This document shows positions 25,972-35,924 of a stretch of DNA of 64,000 bases, one piece after another. Each line of letters starts with the position of its first letter. The first letter of the stretch is position 1. The notes beneath the pieces were generated by a model. It was not told the origin of the DNA, made no database searches, and saw nothing but the letters and a program-made list of their open reading frames with translations. A program made the position numbers and the translations under genes. Source of the DNA: UBA4665 sp036388555 (GTDB lineage: Bacteria; Patescibacteriota; Saccharimonadia; Saccharimonadales; UBA4665); assembly GCA_036388555.1 (NCBI GenBank), contig DASVRP010000007.1:78762-142761 (forward strand), in the 5' to 3' direction.

Positions 25972-27150
25972 TTACTGAATTACAATTGTACCGCCGCTAA
26001 TCCGCCCCGTCACTTGATATAACGGCAGTGTGTCTGGATTAAATGTGTTGGCATTAGCGTCAGTGAATATTTTGATCCTAACCCAGTCCGAAGTGGCAGG
26101 CAAAGTTTTGTTACCATCTATTGCTTCTACTCTAATATAGCGTGGAGTGGACGTACCATTCACCGTAACGTCTACAGTGGATTCAAAGATACTGCGTGAC
26201 AAGTTTTGCGAGTCCGTCATCAGAAATCCACCAAGTCCCGCTGTAGAGACATTGAAAGTCGTACAATTAACTGGCCTATTACCGCATGTCCCCGTCTGAT
26301 AATTCATCGTAAATGAATTTTTTGTAGAAGTAAGTGACTGTGTTGTCGTATCGTAAGCCGCATTGAAGGCGAAAGAGGCTGTATTAGATTGCCCAGCCTG
26401 TGTCAACCCTGGAAGGACGTCACCATTAGCAAGCGAAGGCACTATAGTAGTCCTGCTTGCCGTTACCTTAGGTCCGTAAATATCATAGACCATTAAGTCT
26501 CTGATGACGGTACTCCAGGCACCATTTGTGTTTTGCGCGCGGATGCCAACTTTGTAAGCACCGGCTTGAGCAGGGGCCGTGTAGGGGTTACTTATATAGT
26601 AGAAGTCATTAGTGCCAGGACTGCCTCCATTCATATTGATTGTCAAAGGTGTCGCTTGACCAACTCCTGGGTCAGTGCCTACGAAATATTCTGCAGCTGC
26701 AAGTCCGACATCATCGGTATGCACAATCCTTGCATATACTTGTGCACCATTAGACATCTTAACTGCACCGCCTCCCACGACATTGTACAAAATGGGTCGG
26801 TCATTGTTATAAACAACAGTAACTGTACTGGCCGCTGAACAACCATAGTAATTACAAGACTCAACTCCATAAACGTACGTACCTGTCCCTCGGATCCCAT
26901 AATCTGTGTAGTACGAATTTTCAGTAGTAGTAAAGCCTCCTCCATTTCTACTTAACTGGTGATACGTGGCTGAGCTGTCTACATTCCACTTGAAAGTTGG
27001 AGCTTGATCTGTAGGAGTCACCGCTTGAAGACCTGTTGGGGGCGATGGCGGAAGCCCGGCCGCCCCCACCTGTAATACCGTGAAGGGTTGTAACACGGTA
27101 GCAAATGCAGTTACAATAGAAATCAAGCCTGCTCTTACGAATTTTTTCAT
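25972..27150 (-). CDS. secreted protein with Fn3/Ig-like domains
   Basis: A 392-residue exported protein with a signal peptide (ISIVTAFATVLQPFTVLQVGAAG). A fibronectin-III-like domain follows (PPTGLQAVTPTDQAPTFKW ... YVYGVESCNYYGCSAAS), then beta-rich Ig-like modules with a DDVGLAAAEYFVG motif of the kind seen in Ig-like repeats of surface proteins, and a C-terminal strand-rich region. No anchor is seen, so it may be released or bind other surface proteins. A strong Shine-Dalgarno sequence (AGGGAGG) lies seven bases before the ATG, unlike the leaderless genes around it. GC is lower than in its neighbours. Confidence 0.75.
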   Translation of the reverse strand: MKKFVRAGLISIVTAFATVLQPFTVLQVGAAGLPPSPPTGLQAVTPTDQAPTFKWNVDSSATYHQLSRNGGGFTTTENSYYTDYGIRGTGTYVYGVESCNYYGCSAASTVTVVYNNDRPILYNVVGGGAVKMSNGAQVYARIVHTDDVGLAAAEYFVGTDPGVGQATPLTINMNGGSPGTNDFYYISNPYTAPAQAGAYKVGIRAQNTNGAWSTVIRDLMVYDIYGPKVTASRTTIVPSLANGDVLPGLTQAGQSNTASFAFNAAYDTTTQSLTSTKNSFTMNYQTGTCGNRPVNCTTFNVSTAGLGGFLMTDSQNLSRSIFESTVDVTVNGTSTPRYIRVEAIDGNKTLPATSDWVRIKIFTDANANTFNPDTLPLYQVTGRISGGTIVIQ

Positions 27151-27236
27151 TAATGCCTCCCTAAAGCTAATATATTTATTAGTTTACCCTCGCAATATTC
27201 TGAGCACAAGCAGTTTGATGTACTAGACTGTTTGTG

Positions 27237-30200
27237 CTATTGGTTGGTTATCGTAAAGCTCAGGGCGCCGACATAGACGTTGGCATTGCTCTTTGCTTTG
27301 ACATTAATTTTGAAAATCGCAAAGTTGTTTGCTGAGGCCGTAGTGAAACCACAGGTTGAAAGCTCATTGCCGTTGATCTGCTGCGTCTGCCAGCTGTTCG
27401 CTGTGGTTGTTACCAGAGTTTCTTTGATATTATTGACCGTATCATAACATTGGGTCAGCTGACCACCTTCGCTTCTGAATAGCTCATATGAGACAGAGCC
27501 ATTAGTTACATTGTCAGTTCGGGCGGTCAGCTGAATCGTCGAATCACTTTGGAACTGCTTGAAGCCGCCGGGGAGCTGGTACGAGATGTATATGCTGTAG
27601 GTCTGCTGCGTGGCCTGCGGCGACGTCCATTTGTAGAAGTTCAGCGCCTGCCCTGTGCTGCAGAGCGACGTGTTGATCGCCAGCACGGTGCTCTGGTTGG
27701 AACAGAAGTCGGCTGTCATCGTGCCGATGCCGGTACCGTTCAGGACGGCGCCGCCGTATTCTGGAACAAGGTTGATGAATGTATCCGGTGCCGAACCACA
27801 GGCACCCCAGCCGTTCGCCTGGTAACATTGGATGCGGCCGCTAGTGGTGTCGTAGTACATCGAACCGTAGTAGACGTCATTGCCGGCCGCAACCGGAGGA
27901 CTGGATGAACGGTCGAGCGTGAAAAGTGTCGCCGGGCCACCATAGATACCGCCACCGATCTGGACGTTCGGAGGTGTCGAGCTGATGGTGCTCAGCGTCA
28001 CGCTGACGTTATCGATATAGTAGCTGCGGGCCGTCGTATCGGGCTGGCGGACATACAGGTATGGGCTGGTGGCGGGAGTCGAATCAGTCGTGAAGGTACA
28101 GGTTACCTTGGACCAGCCAGTCGTGGTCAAAGCCTGGGTACTATATGATACGCAGTCAGCAAAGTTAGTGCCGCCGTTGCGGCTATAGCTGACAGTGAGG
28201 CCGCTGAAGGTACCGCTGCTCATCTTGCCCGTAAACGAAACCTGGTACTTAGTGCTTGGCGCCAGGTTGGCAGTCAGTCGGTTACGGAAACCTGAATTTA
28301 GTGCTGGCGCACTGTTGACGCTAGCCGAGGCCTGCCCGGTGGCGACATTCGCCAGATTGGTGTGGCGGTCGACCGTACCCGGCCCGACAGCGCCCCAGTC
28401 GGTACTGAAGGTCGCGGTCGTCTCGGCGCCACCGTTGGCGACGTATTCGATGGCGCTGTTGTTGACCGACAGCAGGTTGGTACCGATCGACGACTGGACC
28501 TCGAAGACACTGCCGATGATCGGGTTGCTGGCGCTGTTGCGGATCGTCAGTCCGTTCGACGACGAGGTGTTGTTCAGCAGGATCTCGGCGCCGCCGGCAG
28601 CTGCCAGCGTGTTGTCATAAGCTGCCTGCAGGGTGGTCGAGCTGCTGGCGCCGGCCGCGGTCCAGTCGGTACCGTTCCAGACCATGGTAGCCGACGTGTT
28701 CTGGCGCATCGCGATCTGGTTGCCGGTGCCGCCGCCGTTGATAGACAAGGTGAAGTCATTCGAGCCATTGGCTGCCGTGACGTAGACCAGGCGGCCGGCG
28801 ATCTGGTACGTCGGATCGGGCATCGTGACGGTCACATTGAGGGCTGTAGCATTGACGATGACGGCCGCCTTATTGTCGATATTGGTCTGAGCCAACGTAC
28901 AGTTCGAGGAACAATCGGCATTCGTGACCGTCGAGAAGGCCGGCGTATCCAGCAGTACGACGCCGCGGCCGCCAGCGCCGTCTCCGACGCCTCCGGTCAG
29001 TACGACATTACCACCATTGCTTCCCGAGCCACTGGCGGCCGCACCACCGCGCAGCTCAAGATTATTGCCGGCGCCGCTGCCCGCCTGGGCGACCTGCACG
29101 GTACGGGCGGAACCGGCACTGAAGGTCAGGTTGCCGTCCAGACCGGTACTACCACTGACGTAGAACTGATAATTATTCGGGTTGGAAGTCGTGCCGACGG
29201 TCAGGATGCCTGGGGCTGAGGTCGTGATGCCGACCTTGCCGAGAACGATGGAAGTCGCCGTCGAAGTACCGATGTTCAGTACCGTGGCCGTCGTCTGGTC
29301 GAACGAACCGGCATTGAAGCTTGCGGCGATGCCGACTCCGCTGATGTTGATATTCCCGGTGTCAGGCGTACCAGGGGTCGAACCCTGCAGCGTGACGAAC
29401 GTGCCGACCGGTCCGCAGGCCGAGAAAGTCAGGTTCGTCGTCGACCCGGAGGCCGTCTGCAGACACTGCGCCCCGGCAATCGGCGCGCTGCCCGGTAGGT
29501 TGAGGGCGTAACTGGCATTCAGGGCCGGAGCGGACAGTGTCACCGTCCGGTTATTGCCGGTACCGTCACGGAATACGATGCCGCCGGCAGCGGTCGTTGA
29601 CCCGAGGCTCAGAGCGTTGTTGCCCTGCAGCGATAGCGTCTGGCCGGATGATACCGTGGTATTGCGGGCGATCGTGATGCCGGTCGTGTTGGTCGACCCT
29701 ATCGTCAGTGCCCCGGAAGTGGCAGCGTCGAGGGTATTCCCCTGGAGCGTTCCGCCGGTCGTGATATTTCCGCTGACGTTCAGCGACCCAGTCTGCTGGC
29801 TGGATGGTGACAGTTGCGCCAGGGCCGAGCTGTCGAGCCCGTCGAGCATATCAGCATTGAAAGCGTATGGTACCGAGGTCAGGCGGACACGCGGCGACAT
29901 CTCGGTGTCACCGTTGAATACGACGCCGATGTACAACGAATCGGTATTGAAGTTGACCGAGCCCGGCAGCGTCGTTGCGTCACCGAGGTTGGTCTGGAAG
30001 ATGCCGTTGACGGTGGTCAGGCTCTTGGTCTCTTCCCAGACGCATGTAGTGGCACAAGGTGTCGCCGTGGCGCCCGAAGCGGCGGTGTAGATGCGGAATT
30101 TAAAGGTATAGCTGGCGTCGGGCACGTTAGTACCATTGGTATTGACCACCTTGCCCTGGAAGTTGATCGTCTTGTAGTTGCCGACAGCAGCCTCGGCCCG

Positions 30201-30326
30201 GCCGGTAAAGGTATGGGTGATGACCTGGGAAACGAGCAGCATCAGGGCAGACAGCACGAAGACTGCTACCATATATGCAGCACGCCGCCTCACCTGCAGG
30301 TCCCTATGAAAAGTTATGTTTCTCAT
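27237..30326 (-). CDS. large tail-fibre-like adhesin with carbohydrate-binding-type module
   Basis: A protein of about 1,029 residues. After a membrane/signal segment (MVAVFVLSALMLLVSQVI) comes a module of the form FQGKVVNTNG ... YTFKFRIY ... GIFQTNLG ... TSVPYAFNADMLDGLDSS, common in CPR secreted proteins and related to phage tail-fibre heads. A repetitive Gly/Ser/Thr/Asn beta-helix-like stretch (about 170-600) follows, then a jelly-roll module (about 640-800, GGAETT ... YYIDNVSVTL) that looks like CBM4/9-type carbohydrate-binding domains, and a C-terminal beta domain with paired cysteines. Likely a surface adhesin. The ATG at 30326 is preferred over a TTG two codons upstream. Confidence 0.8.
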   Translation of the reverse strand: MRNITFHRDLQVRRRAAYMVAVFVLSALMLLVSQVITHTFTGRAEAAVGNYKTINFQGKVVNTNGTNVPDASYTFKFRIYTAASGATATPCATTCVWEETKSLTTVNGIFQTNLGDATTLPGSVNFNTDSLYIGVVFNGDTEMSPRVRLTSVPYAFNADMLDGLDSSALAQLSPSSQQTGSLNVSGNITTGGTLQGNTLDAATSGALTIGSTNTTGITIARNTTVSSGQTLSLQGNNALSLGSTTAAGGIVFRDGTGNNRTVTLSAPALNASYALNLPGSAPIAGAQCLQTASGSTTNLTFSACGPVGTFVTLQGSTPGTPDTGNINISGVGIAASFNAGSFDQTTATVLNIGTSTATSIVLGKVGITTSAPGILTVGTTSNPNNYQFYVSGSTGLDGNLTFSAGSARTVQVAQAGSGAGNNLELRGGAAASGSGSNGGNVVLTGGVGDGAGGRGVVLLDTPAFSTVTNADCSSNCTLAQTNIDNKAAVIVNATALNVTVTMPDPTYQIAGRLVYVTAANGSNDFTLSINGGGTGNQIAMRQNTSATMVWNGTDWTAAGASSSTTLQAAYDNTLAAAGGAEILLNNTSSSNGLTIRNSASNPIIGSVFEVQSSIGTNLLSVNNSAIEYVANGGAETTATFSTDWGAVGPGTVDRHTNLANVATGQASASVNSAPALNSGFRNRLTANLAPSTKYQVSFTGKMSSGTFSGLTVSYSRNGGTNFADCVSYSTQALTTTGWSKVTCTFTTDSTPATSPYLYVRQPDTTARSYYIDNVSVTLSTISSTPPNVQIGGGIYGGPATLFTLDRSSSPPVAAGNDVYYGSMYYDTTSGRIQCYQANGWGACGSAPDTFINLVPEYGGAVLNGTGIGTMTADFCSNQSTVLAINTSLCSTGQALNFYKWTSPQATQQTYSIYISYQLPGGFKQFQSDSTIQLTARTDNVTNGSVSYELFRSEGGQLTQCYDTVNNIKETLVTTTANSWQTQQINGNELSTCGFTTASANNFAIFKINVKAKSNANVYVGALSFTITNQ

Positions 30327-30432
30327 CCCCAAAATTCACACCCCTACTCCGATGATCTAACACCGTGTAGTTCTACCCACAAGCATAACAGTTTCAAGGG
30401 TTTCAAACAATCCGCTTACGCTGTTTTTTGCG

Positions 30433-31524
30433 CTATTTGCGGGTGATCCGGGACGGTAATGTCCAGAGCTGGCGGAACAGGCTGCGGACTACTTTCACCA
30501 GCCGGCGGCGCAGCGTACGGCTGATAGCCAGGACTACCACGGCGGCGGCCAGGATCGCCAGCAGCAGCATCGTTCCAAGATTGAGATACAGGAACTGTTT
30601 TTCGACCGTCTTGAAGGCGACAGTGTCGTCATAGCGGTAAGCGACGGACAGCGTGTAGCGTCCGGGCACTAATGGTTTCGCGGTATCCGTCAGTGAGGCT
30701 CGCAGCTGGCGGAAACTCTCTGGCAGGATGATGCCGGAGTCAGGGTTGATGATGCCGCGCCGGACGATGGTGCCGCGAGGGTCCTTGACCGTCACGATGC
30801 CGCGCGGCGTCACATGGACGTTGCCAGAGTTCTGGAAGCGGAATTTCGCCTCATCAGGCAGCTGGAAGATATGCGGACGGACGCTGAAGTCACTGAGGCC
30901 GAGTTTGTAGACTTCCCCGCCCTGCTTCTTGACGAAGAGCAGCGACGAAACGACCTGGTCGATCTGCACCTTCTGGCTGCCGGATGACCCGACCTCGGTC
31001 GGCGTCACCAGGACGGCACCGTAGTGTCCGCCCGGGGCCAGCGATTCCTTGTTCTCGATAGTAACGGGGATCTTCTCGGTGGCATTCGGTTCGACGACAA
31101 CCCGGTCCTTGCCGAGCGTCACCCACTGTGACAGGGCGTATTTGTAGCTGAGCTGTTTCTCAGCGTTGCCGACGAACAGGACGCCGCCGGTCTCGTCGAG
31201 ACTGCCGAAATCGACCACCGATAAGGCAAATTCATACGGCACCGTGGCGTTATTGGTCACTGAGAATTCAAACACCTTCTCCGGCTGGTCGGCCGGCATC
31301 GTCACCTGCTGGAAGGCCGGTGATATCGTCACGCCGCCGCGTTTACTGGTACCGACGGCTGGCGCGGGCTGACGTCCTCCGCCCGGCGCGGCTGGACGCT
31401 GGTCGGCCGGAACCTGGACCTGGGCCGGTATCTGGGCCTGAGCTGATGCTTGGGCCGGTGCGGCGACTGCCAGCAACATCAGGACCATCAGGCAGCAGAC
31501 TATGGGATGGAACCTGCGCTTCAT
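30433..31524 (-). CDS. DUF916-like membrane-anchored surface protein (copy 1)
   Basis: A 363-residue protein: signal peptide (LMVLMLLAVAAPAQASA), a Pro/Gln/Ala-rich linker, two beta-sandwich domains (ISPAFQQVTMPADQPEKVFEFSV; PVTIENKESLAPGGHYGAVLVT; then FRFQNSGNVHVTPRGIV), a C-terminal membrane helix (LLLAILAAAVVVLAI) and an Arg/Lys-rich cytoplasmic tail. This layout matches DUF916/DUF3324 proteins, the WxLIP partners of WxL proteins in Firmicutes, which hold WxL proteins at the wall. The start codon overlaps the stop of copy 2 (TGATG), which shows translational coupling. Confidence 0.75.
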   Translation of the reverse strand: MKRRFHPIVCCLMVLMLLAVAAPAQASAQAQIPAQVQVPADQRPAAPGGGRQPAPAVGTSKRGGVTISPAFQQVTMPADQPEKVFEFSVTNNATVPYEFALSVVDFGSLDETGGVLFVGNAEKQLSYKYALSQWVTLGKDRVVVEPNATEKIPVTIENKESLAPGGHYGAVLVTPTEVGSSGSQKVQIDQVVSSLLFVKKQGGEVYKLGLSDFSVRPHIFQLPDEAKFRFQNSGNVHVTPRGIVTVKDPRGTIVRRGIINPDSGIILPESFRQLRASLTDTAKPLVPGRYTLSVAYRYDDTVAFKTVEKQFLYLNLGTMLLLAILAAAVVVLAISRTLRRRLVKVVRSLFRQLWTLPSRITRK

Positions 31525-32909
31525 CAGTCCTTGAGCTCTGGAGCAGTCTTAGGTTGCGGAGTCGAAGCGTCAGTCTTGGCAGTACGCGGTACCGCAATCG
31601 CTGGCGGCGCTCCCGGAGCAGCCGACGCCTTGGCAGGCTTGTCCGTTTTGTCAGCTTTGGAGCCGGCCGGTCTGGCGGATCTGACTATCTCGGGCGGTTC
31701 CGGCGGCGCAGACTGCAGGTCGAGATCCGGACCGGCTTCTGTTACAGATTTTGCTTCAGGTTCAGCCGGTACACCTTGGTCTTGCTTAACGGTTTCCATG
31801 CTGGAGACATCGTCGCTATCGTCATTCTCGTCGTCATCATCCTTGCCAGGTCTGCGGCTGCGCTCGCGCTTATTCTTGCCCCTACCACCCGGGTGCAGAT
31901 TCTTCCAGATACTACGGATTATCATCCAGACGCCGGCACCGACCAGCAACAGGATCAGCAGTGCTACGCCGAGGATACGCCATGGAATGACCCAGAAACT
32001 GACCGTCGCCTCGATCGGGACATCCCGCTGGCCGTTATCATATACGGCCACCAACGTGGCGGTGTAGCGCCCCATCCGGAACTTCTGCAGGTCGCTGAAA
32101 TTCCATTTCAGGTCTTTCGTTGTCTTGGTGCCTTCTGTTTTGACTTCATAATGCGGGAAGCCATCGTTCCAGCCGGAGGTAAAGCTGCGGTTGGTTCCCG
32201 GCAGGATATTTCCGCGCTGCGTGTTGAATTCAAGCACCGCGATCTGCTTCTCGCCACGTTTGATGAAGATGCTTCCGGTCGGTGAAACATGGGTATTACC
32301 GGAGTTACGCAGTCTTATGTCTAGGTTGGCCGGCAAAAATTCATAGACTTTACGGTCCGCTGTCAGCGCGGCGACCTTGGCTTCGCGTTTGGCCCCGGGA
32401 GCATCGACGTCCAGCAGTACCAGGCTGGCGACGCCACCTTCCACCGCGCTGGCGCCTCCGGTCGGTTTGTCCGGGGTAGCACGCGAGAACAGGACCGCCA
32501 GGTAGTAGCCGAATGCCGCCTCCGGAGGCGCTTTTATCGTCATCTTGACCGTCTTCCAGACATTCGGTTCGGCAGTGAACGTATTCTCGGAGAAACTCAC
32601 CCAATCAAAATAGGTGTCCTTCGGTTCGCGCTCCTGCAGCTGTGGGTTGCCGGACGTGCCGTTGGCACCGAACTTCAGCAGTTCTATCTTGAGTTTCTCA
32701 GGGGTCGTGCCATTGTTTTTTACGCGCAGGTCGGCAGTGATCGTCTTGCCAGGCTTGGTCACGACGTTCAGCGGGATCGGCGACGTCGTCAGGCTGAGCG
32801 GAGGCCGGGTCGTGTTCGCCTGGGCACTGGCCAGGGCCGGCATCAATACGACGCCAAGAAATACAGCAAGCGTTACAGACCAGAGCCCCATTTTTCTAAC
32901 GTGATACAT
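31524..32909 (-). CDS. DUF916-like membrane-anchored surface protein (copy 2)
   Basis: A 461-residue relative of copy 1 with the same order: signal peptide, beta-sandwich with KPGKTITADLRVKNNGT, the middle motif PEAAFGYYLAVLF, the NSGNTHVSPTGSIFIK strand pair and a membrane helix (ILGVALLILLLVGAGVWMI). It differs by a long cytoplasmic C-terminal tail of about 130 residues, basic first, then acidic (DDDDENDDSDD), then Pro/Ala-rich. Such a tail could contact cytoplasmic partners. TATAAT lies eight bases before the ATG, so this is probably the leaderless first gene of a transcript that continues into copy 1. Confidence 0.75.
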   Translation of the reverse strand: MYHVRKMGLWSVTLAVFLGVVLMPALASAQANTTRPPLSLTTSPIPLNVVTKPGKTITADLRVKNNGTTPEKLKIELLKFGANGTSGNPQLQEREPKDTYFDWVSFSENTFTAEPNVWKTVKMTIKAPPEAAFGYYLAVLFSRATPDKPTGGASAVEGGVASLVLLDVDAPGAKREAKVAALTADRKVYEFLPANLDIRLRNSGNTHVSPTGSIFIKRGEKQIAVLEFNTQRGNILPGTNRSFTSGWNDGFPHYEVKTEGTKTTKDLKWNFSDLQKFRMGRYTATLVAVYDNGQRDVPIEATVSFWVIPWRILGVALLILLLVGAGVWMIIRSIWKNLHPGGRGKNKRERSRRPGKDDDDENDDSDDVSSMETVKQDQGVPAEPEAKSVTEAGPDLDLQSAPPEPPEIVRSARPAGSKADKTDKPAKASAAPGAPPAIAVPRTAKTDASTPQPKTAPELKD

Positions 32910-32917
32910 CTGTGCTC

Positions 32918-32923
32918 ATTATA
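32918..32923 (-). promoter_or_regulatory. -10 box, leaderless start
   Basis: TATAAT on the minus strand, eight bases before the ATG at 32909. Confidence 0.55.
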
Positions 32924-32987
32924 TAACGCCAATACTGCTTATGTATAATTCTCGGCGCGCCATGACAGTCATCAAAGCCCTTGAAGG

Positions 32988-34046
32988 CTAGAACTGGCCG
33001 GCGCCGATGACCTGGACGACGTCGGTATAATCAGATGCGGCCGGGGTGATGCCGGCGATGGTCGCGCTGGCTTCGAGGGTGACGACAGCCGTATCGGTCG
33101 TACCGGTATTGGATGCGACCTGGCGGTATGAGTTGTCGACGCCACTACCGTCATTCGATACACCAGTCGCGTCGTAAGCGGCTGGGACACTGGTCGTACC
33201 GACGCCGCCCACCTGGGAAAGCGCGGTGACACCCCAGACATACTGCTCGGTCGTTGCCGCACTGTCGACGTCGACAGCAGTACCGGGAGTAGTCGGGGCG
33301 ATGTTCTTGGCAACGCCGGTCGAATACAGACCGTTGGTGTCGGAGTTACGCATCCAGGCGACCCAGCCGGTCTTGGCGTTGGTGTTGACCGTGAATGTCC
33401 GTGGAGTAGTGCGGCGCTTGGTACCTGGCGTCAGGTCGGCTGTGAAGGCCGTGGTGTTGGCATCGAGCTGGAAGTTGAAGGTCGGTGGTACATTGGCTGT
33501 GACGGTGATCTGGTCCTCGGAGACGACACGCAGAGCAACGACAGCTTTGTCGGCTTCTGTAGCGCCGTTGTTGGTCGTCAGGATGGCGTGATACTCACCG
33601 GCGTTCGGCGTAACGACTGCACTGCCGGTCATATCAAAACAATATGCCGTGGAGTTCGCCAGGTTGCTGATTGCTACTGTAATAGTGCCGCTGAGAACGG
33701 TGGGTGTTAATGAACCGGGCAAAGCCGTCGCACCGGTCTCTGTGGCGCAGGTAGCCGTCGAAATGCTCTGGGCATTAGCTGCAGCAACACTTCCTCCAGT
33801 AGTCGTCCATGACGTCGTGTCAGCACCGTTGAAATTCAATTTGACATTATCTTCGGTCGCCGTGACGGCAGAGGTCGTAAAGACGACTCTCACCGAAGAT
33901 GCGGTGGTAGCTTTCATGCGGTCAAGCCTGACGTAGGTATTACTCATACCAGCGGCGGAAACATTGCCAAGCAGTAACCCGTTCGTGGCCATGACAAGAG
34001 CGACGACTAACGCGAACTTCTGTCCGATGTGAATTCTTCCCCGCAT
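32988..34046 (-). CDS. secreted WxL-like protein with C-terminal aromatic motif
   Basis: A 352-residue exported protein. It has a signal peptide (FALVVALVMATNGLLLGNVSA), Thr/Ala/Val-rich beta-sandwich domains and no membrane anchor. The C-terminus SDYTDVVQVIGAGQF fits the pattern shared by seven proteins of the window: Tyr at position -13, alternating hydrophobics at -9, -7 and -6, and Phe or Tyr as the last residue. By gene context (DUF916-like genes follow) and by the closing strand it resembles WxL domains, though the WxL tryptophan motifs are not seen. AGGA precedes the ATG. Confidence 0.7.
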   Translation of the reverse strand: MRGRIHIGQKFALVVALVMATNGLLLGNVSAAGMSNTYVRLDRMKATTASSVRVVFTTSAVTATEDNVKLNFNGADTTSWTTTGGSVAAANAQSISTATCATETGATALPGSLTPTVLSGTITVAISNLANSTAYCFDMTGSAVVTPNAGEYHAILTTNNGATEADKAVVALRVVSEDQITVTANVPPTFNFQLDANTTAFTADLTPGTKRRTTPRTFTVNTNAKTGWVAWMRNSDTNGLYSTGVAKNIAPTTPGTAVDVDSAATTEQYVWGVTALSQVGGVGTTSVPAAYDATGVSNDGSGVDNSYRQVASNTGTTDTAVVTLEASATIAGITPAASDYTDVVQVIGAGQF

Positions 34047-34177
34047 GATCCTGCTGTCTCAACCTTTGTGGTTATGCTAACTTGTACCAATAGTACTAAG
34101 CCCTATCTGGCGTGTCAACATAGACTTACACTCCAAATATGGGATTGTGATGCCGCTTATGCCATTCAAGCGGGCGA

Positions 34178-34804
34178 TCATCGCCATCGTACCGACTCAA
34201 GCATCGCCTGATATTCCCGGGCCGTCGCTTCGGAATTGATAGACACCGTGCTCATGGTGAACGTCAGCAGCTTGCTGCCGTCCGCTGATTTGTGCACCCA
34301 GAAGGCTGTCTGCTGATTGTCCTTGGCGTTCAGTGCCACCATTACCTTTTCGCCGTTCACGTTCAACGGCTTGATCTGGTATATTTCCGGTTTGAGTGTG
34401 CGCATGTAGTACGAGGAATCATCTTCCAGCTTACCAGACGGCAGTTTGGTGACGACGACGGTCAGGATCTTGTTCATCATCCCGGAGGCGATCAGCGTGT
34501 GTGATTCCAGGCTGTTGGCATTATCTTTGTTCGGCGGCTGGATCTCGTACGTATCCGGATAGGCGAACGTAATATGAGAGCCCTCGAACTGCTCGAATTC
34601 TACCTGTGGGGCCTGTGATATGCGCTGTTCCGGTATCGGCGTCACGATGATCCCTTCCGCCGGACCCATCATCATCCGGGCCGCTGCGTAGCCCAGGCCA
34701 CCCAGGATCCCCAGCACGACCAGAGCGGTGATAAGCCGCCGCAGGCCCTTGCGCTTCCTGCGCTTAGCTGCCTTCGGTACCGGTGCTGTATCCTGCTTAG
34801 CCAT
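34178..34804 (-). CDS. single-span membrane protein, unknown extracytoplasmic domain
   Basis: A 208-residue protein with a basic N-terminus (KRRKRKGLRR), one membrane helix (about residues 24-46) and an extracytoplasmic alpha/beta domain of about 150 residues (FEGSHITFAYPDTYEIQPP near its start, EYQAMLESVRW at its end). That opening and ending resemble PsbP-like and related lipid-anchored domains of CPR and Firmicutes, but the similarity is weak and no function is assigned. It begins one base after the stop of the WxL-like gene at 34806-35879, so the two are probably co-translated. Confidence 0.6.
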   Translation of the reverse strand: MAKQDTAPVPKAAKRRKRKGLRRLITALVVLGILGGLGYAAARMMMGPAEGIIVTPIPEQRISQAPQVEFEQFEGSHITFAYPDTYEIQPPNKDNANSLESHTLIASGMMNKILTVVVTKLPSGKLEDDSSYYMRTLKPEIYQIKPLNVNGEKVMVALNAKDNQQTAFWVHKSADGSKLLTFTMSTVSINSEATAREYQAMLESVRWR

Positions 34805-34805
34805 A

Positions 34806-35879
34806 TCAGAAGCTCGGTGCCGCCACGACGGTCAGTTTCTCGGCATAATCACTCGAGGCCGGGGCGGTCGGCGTCACTTTGGCCTTCAAGCGTAGCGACG
34901 ATCGTCCTGCCGTGATCGGAGCTCCGGTCGAATAGATGCGTCTGATGTTTGCGTCAGTCACGCCGACCGTATCGTTCGTACCGTCATACGGGCTGGATAC
35001 GCTCAGCGGGCCGCCGGCACCTTGGCTGGCCGAGACACTCTGGGCACCGAATCCCTGCGCCACTGCCGACAGGTCACCGGTCAGCGCAGCGATAGTATAC
35101 GCCACGGCAGTACTGTGCAGTCCGCCGTGCTGGCCGTACATAAAGATGTTTCCGCCGAAGTCACCGTTGGTATCAAAATCCACCCAGATCCTGTCCGGAC
35201 TGGTGACGACCGAGCCGGGAGCCAGGTCGTTGAAAGCCAGGGTATATGGCGCCGCCGACTCGATGTCGGTCGATGCGATGTCCAGGTCGAACGTCAGCGA
35301 CGGATTCACCGTCGCCGCTGTCGCCACCGCGCCGTATCCGGATTCGGTGAACTTGCCGTGCATCGCCCGTACCTTGGCCTTATAAGTCGTGTTGGCAGTC
35401 AACCCCGACAGGTTGACGCCGTTCACGCCTCCCCACAGGGCATATGTCTGATAATCCTCAATTCCGAGCGCCGGCCCGACCGTCAGGTCGCTCTGGACAT
35501 ACTGCGTCGTCGTGAAGTTGTCAGTGCTGATAGCGACGGCGAACGTGGCGTCAGTGGCATTGCCGCCGTTGTCGATGACCAGTTTCAGTTTGTTGTAATA
35601 ATTGTTGGGATTCGTCAGCGTCGGTGCAGCCGGGACGTTGGCCAGTTGCGTCGGGACCAGGCCGGTACCTGCATTGTACAGCGTGCCGGACATCTGCGTC
35701 CCGCTCGTCTCTCCACTGATCGCCTCCATGGCGTAGGCAGACGAGGTAGAGTTAGCGGTACCGCCCGACCCGACGCCGTAGCTTTCCAGCTTGTAATTAG
35801 TCCCGGCCGGTACGGCCGCGAATGACATGAACAGGCCCGTCAGTAACATAGCCGGCCCCAAAGTAAGTTTCGTAAACAT
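34806..35879 (-). CDS. secreted WxL-like protein with C-terminal aromatic motif
   Basis: A 357-residue exported protein with a signal peptide (MLLTGLFMSFAAVPAG), a Tyr/Ser/Gly-rich N-terminal strand region with YAMEAISGETSG, an Fn3-like segment (PAAPTLTNPNNYYNKLKL ... TTYKAKVRAMHG) and a C-terminal beta domain. It ends SSDYAEKLTVVAAPSF, with Tyr at -13 and a terminal Phe as in its six relatives. A TATTGT box four bases before the ATG suggests a leaderless start. It heads the run of surface genes that continues to 21 kb. Confidence 0.7.
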   Translation of the reverse strand: MFTKLTLGPAMLLTGLFMSFAAVPAGTNYKLESYGVGSGGTANSTSSAYAMEAISGETSGTQMSGTLYNAGTGLVPTQLANVPAAPTLTNPNNYYNKLKLVIDNGGNATDATFAVAISTDNFTTTQYVQSDLTVGPALGIEDYQTYALWGGVNGVNLSGLTANTTYKAKVRAMHGKFTESGYGAVATAATVNPSLTFDLDIASTDIESAAPYTLAFNDLAPGSVVTSPDRIWVDFDTNGDFGGNIFMYGQHGGLHSTAVAYTIAALTGDLSAVAQGFGAQSVSASQGAGGPLSVSSPYDGTNDTVGVTDANIRRIYSTGAPITAGRSSLRLKAKVTPTAPASSDYAEKLTVVAAPSF

Positions 35880-35924
35880 AGCTACAATAACTGTAACCGG
35901 AATGAACGGTTACGTCCAGTAGAC